From NCBI RefSeq assembly GCF_003576375.1, contig NZ_QWGE01000005.1, positions 248,001-312,000 on the forward strand: a stretch of 64,000 bases of DNA. The letters are read 5' to 3'. Numbering within the stretch: the first letter of the stretch is position 1; each line of letters starts with the position of its first letter. The notes under the pieces were generated by a model. That model was not told where the DNA came from. It did not search any database and was given only the letters and a program-made list of their open reading frames with translations. The translations under genes were made by a program, and so were the position numbers. Of this stretch, positions 51,670 to 60,326 are shown piece by piece. The stretch comes from Pontibacter oryzae (GTDB taxonomy: Bacteria > Bacteroidota > Bacteroidia > Cytophagales > Hymenobacteraceae).

Positions 51670-52284
51670 TTACCTGAAACTGGCACGCAAGCCTGCACTA
51701 AAACTAATGATATCCCAGGCCGTTAGAGATTCGTCCCGCACGGCTGAGGTCACGATCAGATCATAGGTATTTACGTCGCCGTACAAACTAAGCTCCCTGA
51801 AATGCTGGTTATTGGGCAGCGAAAAATTAATGGCTGGCCCTAAACTTCCGGTTAGGCGCAAACTGCTTGTCCACCAATAGTAATCGCTGGTTGGGTAGGC
51901 GTTAGACCAGTTTGTGGAAAACTGACTCCTGAAGTAATAGCTTAACCCCAAACCCAGGCGCAATGGCGTTAGACTTATGCCCTCCCTGATTCTAGCGTTA
52001 CGAATTGGTTTATACACGCCTTTAAGGGTAAGTATGTGCAAAGCTTCATCAGCATCCAGTTTAGGCACATAACCATAAAACAGCTCAGCGTTAAGCTTAT
52101 CCTTTGCAAAACTGTAACTGGGCGCAATGGCAAACATCCCGATATTGCCTGCAAACTGCACGGTAACGGCATCCGGGGCATACCATTTCCGGGCCGAAGC
52201 GGCGCCAACCTCCAGCTCCTGAGCCGTAGTTAGAAACGGTAACGTACTAAGTATAAAAGTAGATAGTATAGATTTTAATCTCAT
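51670..52284 (-). CDS. Outer-membrane barrel-like protein of unknown function
   Basis: 204 residues with signal peptide (MRLKSILSTFILSTLPFLTTA). The remainder has alternating strands (VQFAGNIGMFAIAPSYSF, LNAELFYGYVPKL, LRLGLGLSYYFRSQF, SLRLTGSLGPAINFSLP) ending in SFSAGLRASFR, with terminal Phe-x-Arg, expected of a small OM barrel. It lies 12 bases after the metallophosphoesterase stop, so the two are one operon. Function unknown. Confidence 0.72.
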   Translation of the reverse strand: MRLKSILSTFILSTLPFLTTAQELEVGAASARKWYAPDAVTVQFAGNIGMFAIAPSYSFAKDKLNAELFYGYVPKLDADEALHILTLKGVYKPIRNARIREGISLTPLRLGLGLSYYFRSQFSTNWSNAYPTSDYYWWTSSLRLTGSLGPAINFSLPNNQHFRELSLYGDVNTYDLIVTSAVRDESLTAWDIISFSAGLRASFR

Positions 52285-52296
52285 CGTGAGGGCCAG

Positions 52297-53118
52297 TTAA
52301 AAGGTAATTCGCTCGTAGTTGATTTTATTGCCAATAACCGTGAATTCGAGGTACTCCCGGTCATCGGCAGCGGCAGTTTGCACATAAGGCACTTTCCCGT
52401 CAAAAGGAAAAAACTCCTTAAAGCTGTGGTTGTGCCCATGCAGCGAATAACTTACATTGTACTGGCTTATCAACTGGAAATAACGCTCAGACTTTTCAGG
52501 GCCAAACTCATAGTTCTGCGGCGGGATATGAGATAACACAAAAACGTTCTCATACACCGATGAACCGATCAACTCTTTTTCGAGCCAATCCAAATCAGGC
52601 ACTTGTTTATCAAACTCAATGTAGTTAGTGTTTAAAAGTATAAATTTTGAGTTCCCAATCACAAAAGAGGCATTATAGTCGCCATACATTGCCTTAAATG
52701 CCTGCTGCCCGTTGTTTACCGCATCATGGTTTCCGATAACCGCTACGTAAGGCACGCCCAGGTTTTTAAAGTCCTGATGGATAAGTTTTAGCTCCTTGGT
52801 TAGCCCGAAGTCAGTCAGGTCGCCGCCTACAAGTACAAAGTCTACATCGCCCCTGCCTCGAATGCTTTTAACCATCTCTTCGTTCTCCTTGTAAAAGCCC
52901 TGCAAATCAGCGGTCAGCACAAAATGCATGGTATCTTCTGCTGCCAAACCCAGAGATTCTATGCGGGCAATGTTTTTTCCGTTGATGTTCTTTTCATCCT
53001 CATCCAACCGGATTTCATAGGGGCTATATTCAAATTCTTCGCAGGCCTGCCCTACCAAAGCCAGCAGCAAACAAAGGGCTGTGACTACCAGGGGGCGCTT
53101 TTTGTATTTAAAATCCAT
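52297..53118 (-). CDS. Calcineurin-like metallophosphoesterase lipoprotein
   Basis: 273 residues. Signal with lipobox ALVGQAC. The phosphoesterase motifs are ADLQGF (DxQ in place of the usual DxH), VGGDLTDFG, GNHDA, VLSHIPP and GHNHSF. The DxQ variant is known in some members of the family. It would hydrolyse a phosphoester with two metals at the cell surface or periplasm. It is upstream of the OM barrel-like gene on the same strand, 12 bases away. Confidence 0.9.
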   Translation of the reverse strand: MDFKYKKRPLVVTALCLLLALVGQACEEFEYSPYEIRLDEDEKNINGKNIARIESLGLAAEDTMHFVLTADLQGFYKENEEMVKSIRGRGDVDFVLVGGDLTDFGLTKELKLIHQDFKNLGVPYVAVIGNHDAVNNGQQAFKAMYGDYNASFVIGNSKFILLNTNYIEFDKQVPDLDWLEKELIGSSVYENVFVLSHIPPQNYEFGPEKSERYFQLISQYNVSYSLHGHNHSFKEFFPFDGKVPYVQTAAADDREYLEFTVIGNKINYERITF

Positions 53119-53347
53119 AGTTTAATTGCGTAGTAACACCTGCAATACCATTTAAACCAAGCTTATGTTTCGGATTACTGTTTATGGCATGGCATTTAGT
53201 TGGCTAAGTATAATTTTATACTTCTATAGGGATGTTTATGATTTCGAATGTAAGCCATCGCTCTTTAGATATACGCCCAACTTGCTCGTAAATGCGCGGC
53301 AAAAACCGTAAATTTGAGTTTAGTATTACGTCACAAACCCCATTGCC

Positions 53348-55783
53348 TTGAAAGTTTGCATTGCTGAGAAACCGAGTGTAGCCCGCGAGATCGCCATGGT
53401 AATAGGCGCTAGAACCAAAAAGGATGGCTACTTTGAGGGAAACGGCTACCAGGTTACCTGGACATTTGGCCACTTCTGCACACTACGCGAGCCCGACGAT
53501 TACCGCCCGGAATGGAAGCGCTGGAGCCTTTACGACCTACCAATGCTACCCGAGAAGTATGGCATTAAACTGATGAAGGATAGCGGCGTGCAAAAGCAGT
53601 TCAAGATCATAAAACAGCTGCTCGATAATGCCGAGGAAGTGATAAACTGCGGTGATGCCGGCCAGGAAGGGGAAGTGATTCAGCGCTGGGTACTAACCGA
53701 GGCCAAGTATAGAAAACCTTTTAAGCGGCTCTGGATTTCCTCGCTAACAGAGGAGGCCATTCGGCAGGGCTTTGCCCGCTTGCGCGAAGGCTCCGAGTTC
53801 GACTCGCTGTACCAGGCCGGTAAAAGCCGCGCCATCGGCGATTGGCTGCTGGGCCTCAACGCTACGCGCCTTTTTACGCTAAAGTATGCGCAGGGCCGCC
53901 AAACGCTCTCTATCGGGCGCGTGCAAACACCTACGCTGGCCATGCTGGTAACCCGCCACCACGAGATTGCCAACTTTGTGCCGCAGCCTTTCTGGGAGCT
54001 GAAAACGATCTACCGCGAAACAACTTTCTCCAGCACCAATGGCCGCTTTCAGAAGGAGGAGGATGCCCAGAAGATTATGGAGGCTATTAAGCAGGCGGAG
54101 CTCACCATTACAGATGTGGAAACGAAAAAAGGCACCGAATCGCCGCCCAAGCTTTTTGACCTCACCTCGCTGCAGATCGAGTGCAACAACAAGCTAAGCC
54201 TGTCGGCAGACGAAACACTAAAGACCGTACAGAGCCTGTATGAGAAAAAAGTAGTCTCCTACCCGCGCGTTGACACCACCTTTCTCCCCGACGATATCTA
54301 CCCGAAAATACCGGGTATACTTCAGGGCCTGAGCAACTATAGCCAGGAAGTGGCGCCGCTGCTGCAAAACAAGATCCGAAAGACAAAAAAAGTATTCAAC
54401 AATAACAAAGTAACCGACCACCACGCCATTATACCTACGGGCGCGGCGGCGGGTAACCTATATGGCCGCGAGGCTGATGTGTACGATATTGTTACCAAGC
54501 GTTTCATCGCTGCCTTTTACCCGGACTGTATCGTGAGCAACACCACGGTGATGGCCGAGTCTGCGGGATATACTTTTAAAGTGCGCGGCAAGCAGATTCT
54601 GGACCCGGGCTGGCGCGTGATTTATGGCGCGGATGATGTAAAATCGTCTGATACTCCGGCCAGCAAAGACGGCAAGGACGAAGAGGAAGCTGCCGGTGTG
54701 CTGCCGCTTTTCGAGAAAGGAGAGCACGGCCCACATGATCCGCTGTTGGAAAAGAAGATGACCAACCCACCCAAGGAGTATACGGAGGCAACGCTGCTGC
54801 GCGCCATGGAAACCGCCGGAAAGCAGGTAGAAGACGAGGAACTGAAAGATGCGCTGAAGGAAAATGGCATCGGCCGCCCGTCTACTCGGGCTGCCATCAT
54901 CGAAACACTGTTTAAACGCCAGTACATCCGTAAGGAAAAGAAAAAAATCGTGCCTACGCAAATGGGCATAGACCTGATTGGCGTGATCCGGAACGAAACG
55001 CTTAAATCGGCTGAGATGACCGGGCAATGGGAACGCAAGCTACGCCAGATTGAAGGCGGTGAGTTTAAAGCCGAAGCCTTTCTACAAGAGCTGCAGGACT
55101 TTGTGATGAGCCTGGTGCAGGAAGTGAAGTATGACCGCGCCACCGTAACCCTGGAACCGCAGCAGGAGGAGAAGCTAGCTGGCAAAACCAAAAAGCCTAA
55201 AGAATCAAAACCAAAAACCGAAGCAGCACCGGTAAAAGGCCTTGGCCCCTGCCCTGCCTGCACTGAAGGCTATATCTTAAAAGGAGCGAAGGCATTTGGC
55301 TGCATCCGTTACAAAGAGGGCTGCCGCTTCCTGATCCCGATTGAGCAGCATGGCAAGGAGCTTACCGAAAAGCAGGTACAGGCTTTGTTAGCTAAGGGCA
55401 AAACCCCAACAATTAAAGGCTTTAAAAACGAGCAGGGCAATACTTTCGATGGCATCCTGAAATTAGGCAAAAGCATGGAACTGATGGTGGAGCAGGTAGA
55501 GAAAGCGCCGGTTAAAGATCCGTTCGCGCAGTGCCCTCACTGCAAGCAAGGTAAGCTACTAAAAGGCAAAGCCGCCTATGGTTGTAGCCGGTTCCGGGAG
55601 GGTTGCCAGTTTGTAGTACCCTTCGAGATGGGCGGTAAGCAACTCACCGATAAGCATTTTGCTGCACTGCTTTTAAAGGGTAAAACGCCGAAGATCAAAG
55701 GCTTTATTTCGCAGAAAACCGGCGAGCCTTTTGATGCCGCCTTAATCCTGAATGAGCAAGGGCAAGTTGTTTATCAGTTTTGA
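53348..55783 (+). CDS. topB: Type IA DNA topoisomerase (topoisomerase III, TopB-like)
   Basis: 811 residues from a TTG start; MKVCIAEKPSVAREIA is exactly the conserved N-terminus, and no ATG fits better. The Toprim domain shows EKPSVA and CGDAGQEGE. The catalytic Tyr305 lies in SYPRVDTTFL, and the cleavage core GRVQTPTLAML, LFDLTSLQIECNNKL, TDHHAIIPT and IGRPSTRAAIIE are typical. The C-terminus carries two Topo_C repeats with Cys (CPACTEGYIL, GCIRYKEGC; CPHCKQGKLL, GCSRFREGC), which could bind zinc. It relaxes and decatenates DNA. Single gene. Confidence 0.93.
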   Translation: MKVCIAEKPSVAREIAMVIGARTKKDGYFEGNGYQVTWTFGHFCTLREPDDYRPEWKRWSLYDLPMLPEKYGIKLMKDSGVQKQFKIIKQLLDNAEEVINCGDAGQEGEVIQRWVLTEAKYRKPFKRLWISSLTEEAIRQGFARLREGSEFDSLYQAGKSRAIGDWLLGLNATRLFTLKYAQGRQTLSIGRVQTPTLAMLVTRHHEIANFVPQPFWELKTIYRETTFSSTNGRFQKEEDAQKIMEAIKQAELTITDVETKKGTESPPKLFDLTSLQIECNNKLSLSADETLKTVQSLYEKKVVSYPRVDTTFLPDDIYPKIPGILQGLSNYSQEVAPLLQNKIRKTKKVFNNNKVTDHHAIIPTGAAAGNLYGREADVYDIVTKRFIAAFYPDCIVSNTTVMAESAGYTFKVRGKQILDPGWRVIYGADDVKSSDTPASKDGKDEEEAAGVLPLFEKGEHGPHDPLLEKKMTNPPKEYTEATLLRAMETAGKQVEDEELKDALKENGIGRPSTRAAIIETLFKRQYIRKEKKKIVPTQMGIDLIGVIRNETLKSAEMTGQWERKLRQIEGGEFKAEAFLQELQDFVMSLVQEVKYDRATVTLEPQQEEKLAGKTKKPKESKPKTEAAPVKGLGPCPACTEGYILKGAKAFGCIRYKEGCRFLIPIEQHGKELTEKQVQALLAKGKTPTIKGFKNEQGNTFDGILKLGKSMELMVEQVEKAPVKDPFAQCPHCKQGKLLKGKAAYGCSRFREGCQFVVPFEMGGKQLTDKHFAALLLKGKTPKIKGFISQKTGEPFDAALILNEQGQVVYQF

Positions 55784-55851
55784 CCCTTAGCTGCACCACG
55801 CTACAAATAGATGCTTACGTGTATAGTTGTAAACCTCTAAATAACAAGCTA

Positions 55852-55898
55852 TTTACATGCGCAGGGCAGCCATCAGACGGCTACCCTGCGCATGTAAA
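55852..55898. terminator. Bidirectional hairpin between topB and the lipoprotein gene
   Basis: Arms tttacatgcgcaggg (55852-55866) and its exact complement (55884-55898), extended by an inner AGCC/GGCT stem. It lies 14 bases before the stop of the minus-strand lipoprotein gene and 69 bases after the topB stop. Confidence 0.85.
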
Positions 55899-55911
55899 AC
55901 CGTAGGACATT

Positions 55912-56313
55912 CTACTTTACATTTACAAGCACATTCTGCTCACTTAGGTTTGTACGCTTATCAGTCGCGCTGATTTTTAATGTATAAGCACCGGGCGCAA
56001 CGCCTGTCATATTTAATGTAGTATCAACAACCACTACGTTCTTATCAGACAATTTCTTAAAACTCACTACTGCTTTATCAGAATTCTGGCTGGTAAGTAC
56101 AAAGTTGATCTCGTTGAACTTGTCCTTATCAACTGCAGTGACATTTACACGAAGTCCGCTTGTAGCAGTAACTGCCTGGTTGTTGCTTGGGTTGTTGACC
56201 GTTAGGCTTGGGTTAGAGCCATCAGGCTGCATGCTCCCATCTTCAAATAAATCCTCACATGCCGTTAACATACAAACGGCTACCATAGAGGCCAGCATTG
56301 CTTTGATTTTCAT
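55912..56313 (-). CDS. Lipoprotein with Ig-like domain
   Basis: 133 residues. Signal MLASMVAVCMLTAC gives a lipobox. The mature part begins with a D/N-rich linker and continues as an Ig-like sandwich (LRVNVTAVDKDKFNEINFVL, GAYTLKISATDKRTNLSEQNVLVNV). The function is unknown; such single-domain lipoproteins are common in Bacteroidota. A strong promoter lies at 56414-56444, about 100 bases before the ATG. Confidence 0.75.
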   Translation of the reverse strand: MKIKAMLASMVAVCMLTACEDLFEDGSMQPDGSNPSLTVNNPSNNQAVTATSGLRVNVTAVDKDKFNEINFVLTSQNSDKAVVSFKKLSDKNVVVVDTTLNMTGVAPGAYTLKISATDKRTNLSEQNVLVNVK

Positions 56314-56811
56314 GATGTAATTTGGCTAAAGTTGTTCTCCTAGTGGTTACAGAAACAAGAGGAATTGTACTTAATATCGTACACACTCAACTATACTTTG
56401 TAACCAACCCATACAAAAATACAAACAACAGGCAATCTTACAAATATAACCTCCTAAATAAATTCAATTTCAATAAACCCCTTACATACACAACATATCG
56501 TATAAAAAACTTAACTACCAACCAAATACAAGGTCAACACATTTCAAACACACGCTTCACACCTATAAATCAATATAAAATAATTACAAATCCTATTAAT
56601 CTAAAATTACACAACATTACAAATCACAATACAAAAATGGTTTAGTTCAAGTTTTATGATGCATTTGGATTAATCTTGTTATACTTACCTAAAGTCTTTC
56701 ATTTAGTAGAGTATAACATATCTAGTTGAGTACCGTAAAAAAACACGTTGCCGGTATAAAGTCGGTAACAAACGTTCTTATCACATTTTCTAATTAAACT
56801 GAATTAAACCT
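56314..56811. other. 498-base divergent region with a strongly G-depleted tract
   Basis: From about 56396 to 56636 the plus strand has only a handful of G bases among about 240 (near 56431-56432, 56500, 56533-56534 and 56554 by eye), while A, C and T alternate. A frame of 107 residues spans it, but its composition (N, T, K, I, Y) follows the base bias and is not protein-like. The right part (56640-56811) is the leader or promoter of the disordered-protein gene; I see no clear promoter there. Confidence 0.6.
56414..56444 (-). promoter_or_regulatory. Bacteroidota-type promoter of the Ig-like lipoprotein gene
   Basis: On the minus strand TTTG (56444-56441), 19 bases, then TATTTTTG (56421-56414), an exact fit to TTTG / TAnnTTTG. 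It predicts an RNA start near 56407 and a leader of about 94 bases. The promoter lies inside the G-depleted tract. Confidence 0.7.
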
Positions 56812-57750
56812 ATGAGAAGCTATGAGAATTCGGGCTACAACCCGTATAATGACAATGACAGATCACAATCCAGAGGATCATCCAGGAATTATTACTCTAA
56901 TGAATATGATTTATCAGATCAGCGCCGGGGAGGTTACGGCAGTTCCAGCGCCAGCGGTTACGGTAACCGCAACACAGGAATGGGGTCAGGCATGGATGCT
57001 TATTCAGGCTCAGGTTATGGCAATACGCCTAGCTACGGTCGCACATCAGGTTCAGATTACAGCTCCTCATCTTCAAACTATGGCCAGGGTCGCGACAGAA
57101 GCCGTGACACGTGGGACAGATCGAAAGACGAAGTAAAATCCTGGTTTGGGGATGATGACGCTGAGCGCCGCAGAAGAAGAGATGATATGCGAGACAGAGA
57201 CCGCTACAGCAACCAAAGCAACTCAGGCTATGGTTCATCTTACGGCTCATCCAATAACCGTGGGACTTCATCCAATTACGGATCCTCAGATTACGATAGA
57301 AACCGCCCATATAATTCAGGCTCTAGCAACTATGGCAGCGGATCCAGCTACAGTGGCTCTTATGGCAATGGTACTTACGGCACTGGCTATACTACAAGCA
57401 ACTACGGTACAGACTACAGCCAGCGCTCCGACAGAGACAGCATGGGCTATAACAGACATAACAATTACAACAGCAGCAGTAATTACGGCAATAGCGGCTA
57501 TGGTTCATCCAGCAACCGCCATACTTTATCCGACAGAGAAAGACATGATCGCGACTTCTGGGATCGTGCGGGAGATGAAGTAAGATCCTGGTTTGGGGAT
57601 GAAGAAGCCGAGCGCCGCAGAAGAATGGATGAAAGGCAAGAGAGAGATCATGACCGCAGCAATTATGGGAGTTCATCTAATTACGGAAACACCTATAGCG
57701 GACCTCCCTACTCTTACGGATCATCTTCGAAGAGAGATTACGAATGGTAG
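56812..57750 (+). CDS. Gly/Ser/Tyr/Arg-rich low-complexity protein with two WFGD modules
   Basis: 312 residues, no signal, membrane segment or Cys. Most of it is repeated Tyr-Gly or Ser-Tyr words (GYGSSS, NYGSGSSYSGS, NYGTDY) with scattered Arg and Asp, like the disordered FUS-type domains that form condensates. Two charged modules, at about 99-131 and 247-282, share WDR..DEV.SWFGD..AERRRR and a following acidic/basic stretch, and are nearly identical at DNA level. The SWFGD-AERRRR motif occurs in other bacterial proteins of stress or disordered type; I do not know its function. Expression signals: a terminator and a second large hairpin follow. Confidence 0.8.
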   Translation: MRSYENSGYNPYNDNDRSQSRGSSRNYYSNEYDLSDQRRGGYGSSSASGYGNRNTGMGSGMDAYSGSGYGNTPSYGRTSGSDYSSSSSNYGQGRDRSRDTWDRSKDEVKSWFGDDDAERRRRRDDMRDRDRYSNQSNSGYGSSYGSSNNRGTSSNYGSSDYDRNRPYNSGSSNYGSGSSYSGSYGNGTYGTGYTTSNYGTDYSQRSDRDSMGYNRHNNYNSSSNYGNSGYGSSSNRHTLSDRERHDRDFWDRAGDEVRSWFGDEEAERRRRMDERQERDHDRSNYGSSSNYGNTYSGPPYSYGSSSKRDYEW

Positions 57751-57822
57751 AGCACAACGTGCATAGTTGCTTTTTAGCACTGGCAAGTTAGGCCACCATA
57801 GAATAGTGGATGAACTCCACAG

Positions 57823-57855
57823 AAAACCCTGTTGTAAGCACAGCAGGGTTTTTTA
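57823..57855 (+). terminator. Terminator after the low-complexity gene
   Basis: Arms aaaaccctg and cagggtttt with a 12-base loop, followed by T residues, about 75 bases after the stop. Confidence 0.75.
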
Positions 57856-57866
57856 TTTGGCTATGT

Positions 57867-57922
57867 AGTATAAACGTGAAAAGCCCCTAGTATAGGAACC
57901 AGGGGCTTTTCACGTTTATACT
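57867..57922. terminator. 22-bp perfect hairpin before the carbonic anhydrase stop
   Basis: Arms 57867-57888 and 57901-57922 are exact complements over 22 bases with a 12-base loop. It lies 16 bases beyond the carbonic anhydrase stop (minus strand) and is a likely terminator for it. Confidence 0.88.
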
Positions 57923-57937
57923 TGCAGTTGTTTCTGC

Positions 57938-58567
57938 TTACTTATTCTCTGTGATATTATAGATGTGGCTATGCTTATCAAACGTTGAAAGCTCAACGTT
58001 CAGGTTACGCAGGAAGCCTTCTTTCAGGTCATACACTAAACCGTGCAGCTTTGGCGGGTTTTCAGAAAGCATTGCATTCTGAATGATAGAAGTTTTGGCA
58101 AGGTTATGAACCTGCTCTACCACGTTAAGCTCTACCAAACGGCGCAGTCTTGCTTCTTCTTCAGAAATGCTTTTGATTTCCTCCTCGTGCAGGCGTATTA
58201 CATCTTTAATGTTGCGCAGCCAGTTATCAATCAACCCAAACTGCTTGTTGCTTGCTGCAGCAGCCACACCGCCACAGCCGTAATGGCCACATACAATAAT
58301 ATCCTTCACCTTAAGCACCTCTACAGCATACTGCAGAACAGATAACAGGTTCATGTCGGTATGCACTACCATGTTAGCGATGTTACGGTGCACAAACATC
58401 TCACCAGGTTCAGTACCGGTTATCGCGTTTGCTGGCACGCGGCTGTCTGAGCAACCGATGTATAGATACTGTGGCGACTGCCCCTCAGCTAACTTAGCGA
58501 AGTATTCACTATCCTGGGCAAGCTTACCAGATACCCACTTTTTATTGTTTTCAAAAATTTTTTCCAT
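57938..58567 (-). CDS. Beta-class carbonic anhydrase
   Basis: 209 residues. The zinc site is complete: Cys and Asp-Arg in [10 protein letters not shown], and HxxC in CGHYGCGGV. The HRNIANMV motif and [11 protein letters not shown] region confirm a beta-class enzyme of the prokaryotic small type. It interconverts CO2 and bicarbonate in the cytoplasm. It lies 44 bases downstream of a SulP transporter gene on the same strand and is very probably co-transcribed. Confidence 0.95.
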   Translation of the reverse strand: MEKIFENNKKWVSGKLAQDSEYFAKLAEGQSPQYLYIGCSDSRVPANAITGTEPGEMFVHRNIANMVVHTDMNLLSVLQYAVEVLKVKDIIVCGHYGCGGVAAAASNKQFGLIDNWLRNIKDVIRLHEEEIKSISEEEARLRRLVELNVVEQVHNLAKTSIIQNAMLSENPPKLHGLVYDLKEGFLRNLNVELSTFDKHSHIYNITENK

Positions 58568-58611
58568 GTATACAGATATTCAGTGTATTAAATACTATTA
58601 CCTAAATCATA

Positions 58612-60183
58612 CTAGTGCAGGTCCATTATTGCTACATCTCCAATGTTCAGCAGCTCAACCTGGATGTTGCGCTCGTGCGCTGTTTTCTTAAACTCCTGTA
58701 TGGCCTCCAGTACATCATAATCGATAAACGCAGAGTTCTCCCCGTCGATGATTACATGGCTGTTTTTTGGGAGGTGATCCAGGGTAAGCACAATGCTTGC
58801 CTTATTCAGAAACGACACGTGCTCGCTAAGTTTGATGCGGATAATCTCACGGTCGCGATGCTCTTCTTTATGGAAGAAGTATGGCGATTTGTAATTGGCT
58901 TTCAGGATAAAGAACACACCCACAGCCAGACCCACACAGATACCTATTAACAGGTCAGTGAATAGGATAGCCAGAATGGTAACAATAAACGGTACAAACT
59001 GCTCCATTCCAAGCTTCATCTGCGTTTTGTACAGCGCAGGTCTAGTGAGTTTGAAACCTACCACCAATAGTACGGCAGCCAAAGCAGACAATGGTATCAG
59101 GTTAAGATAATCAGCCAAAAATACTACTGATAACAATAATAGCAAACCATGTATAAAGGCTGACATTTTAGACTCAGCCCCGGAAGCCACATTGGCAGAA
59201 CCTCGCACAATTACTGCTGTCATTGGTAAGCCACCAATCATACCGGCTGTGATATTACCAACACCCTGCGCCAGCAACTCACGGTTTGTGGGCGTGCGGC
59301 GCTTGTGGCGGTCCAATTTATCAATTGCCTCTACGCTAAGCAGCGTTTCGAGGCTAGCTACAATGGCAATGGTAAACGCCACTATGTAAAGCTGCGGATT
59401 GGCTAATTGAGAAAAGTTTGGGAAGCGGAGTTCGTTTCCTAGTTCTGAGATTGAGCCAACCACCGGTAGGCTAACCAAGTGCTGCGAACCAACAACTAAC
59501 TCTGGGAAAGATGCCTTGAAAACCTCATTTAAAACAATGGAAAGCAATACCACGATGAGGGCGCCCGGCACAAATTTGAAGAACTTATACTTTTTTAGTG
59601 CAGCAGAATCCCATGTAATAAGTATAACCAGCGAAATTACGCCGATGATTAAGGCGCCCATGTTTATAGCCGTGAACGCGTGGAACAGTTCTGAGAACGT
59701 GGTGCGCCCATCAGGCTGGAAAAACTGCATGTCGCCGAAGAAGTCCTCATCAGCACCCAGGAAGTGCGGAATCTGCTTCAGGATGAGTATAAGTCCGATG
59801 GCAGCCAGCATGCCCTTGATCACCGATGATGGGAAGTATAAACCGATCACGCCTGCCTTTAACAAGCCAAGGCCAACCTGCAGTACACCCGCTATTACAA
59901 CAGCCATCAAAAACGCTTCATAGGTTTGCAACGTTTCCAGGCCGTTTAGTACAATAACTGTAAGGCCGGCGGCAGGCCCGCTTACGCTAAGCTGCGAACC
60001 ACTGAGCCACGATACGATCACACCGCCTACAATACCTGTAATAATACCGGCAAACAACGGCGCTCCTGATGCCAGGGCAATACCCAGACACAGTGGCAAG
60101 GCCACTAAAAACACAACCAGCCCTGACGGGAAGTCTTTTCCTAAAGTGGACAGGTAATTTTTACTATCTTCTCTTTCTGTCAT
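58612..60183 (-). CDS. SulP family anion transporter with STAS domain
   Basis: 523 residues with about ten to twelve membrane helices and a C-terminal STAS domain (REIIRIKLSEHVSFLNKASIV, HVIIDGENSAFIDYDV). FPSGLVVFLVALPLCLGIALASGAP near the N-terminus and RGSANVASGAESKMSAFIHG in the middle are typical SulP elements. The partner carbonic anhydrase immediately downstream suggests bicarbonate, as for BicA-type members, rather than sulfate. That is inference from context. Confidence 0.9.
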   Translation of the reverse strand: MTEREDSKNYLSTLGKDFPSGLVVFLVALPLCLGIALASGAPLFAGIITGIVGGVIVSWLSGSQLSVSGPAAGLTVIVLNGLETLQTYEAFLMAVVIAGVLQVGLGLLKAGVIGLYFPSSVIKGMLAAIGLILILKQIPHFLGADEDFFGDMQFFQPDGRTTFSELFHAFTAINMGALIIGVISLVILITWDSAALKKYKFFKFVPGALIVVLLSIVLNEVFKASFPELVVGSQHLVSLPVVGSISELGNELRFPNFSQLANPQLYIVAFTIAIVASLETLLSVEAIDKLDRHKRRTPTNRELLAQGVGNITAGMIGGLPMTAVIVRGSANVASGAESKMSAFIHGLLLLLSVVFLADYLNLIPLSALAAVLLVVGFKLTRPALYKTQMKLGMEQFVPFIVTILAILFTDLLIGICVGLAVGVFFILKANYKSPYFFHKEEHRDREIIRIKLSEHVSFLNKASIVLTLDHLPKNSHVIIDGENSAFIDYDVLEAIQEFKKTAHERNIQVELLNIGDVAIMDLH

Positions 60184-60326
60184 TCTAATAAAGTTTCAGT
60201 TAATTGACTCTCCCTACGGCTGGTTTGTATATACGGGACACAACATGGAGGGCAAGGGCTACACCTTGCATCTACAAATGTAGCTTTGCAAGATTAAGAC
60301 TGAATTAAAACGATATTAAAATGAGA

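Noticed and set aside
54458-55263. Two long minus-strand frames within topB
   Set aside because: topB has complete catalytic motifs in the plus frame; the antisense frames have no domain.
56322-56645. 107-residue plus-strand frame in the G-depleted tract
   Set aside because: Its N/T/I/K/Y composition is what G-poor DNA gives automatically, the minus-strand promoter overlaps it, and no motif or ribosome signal is present.
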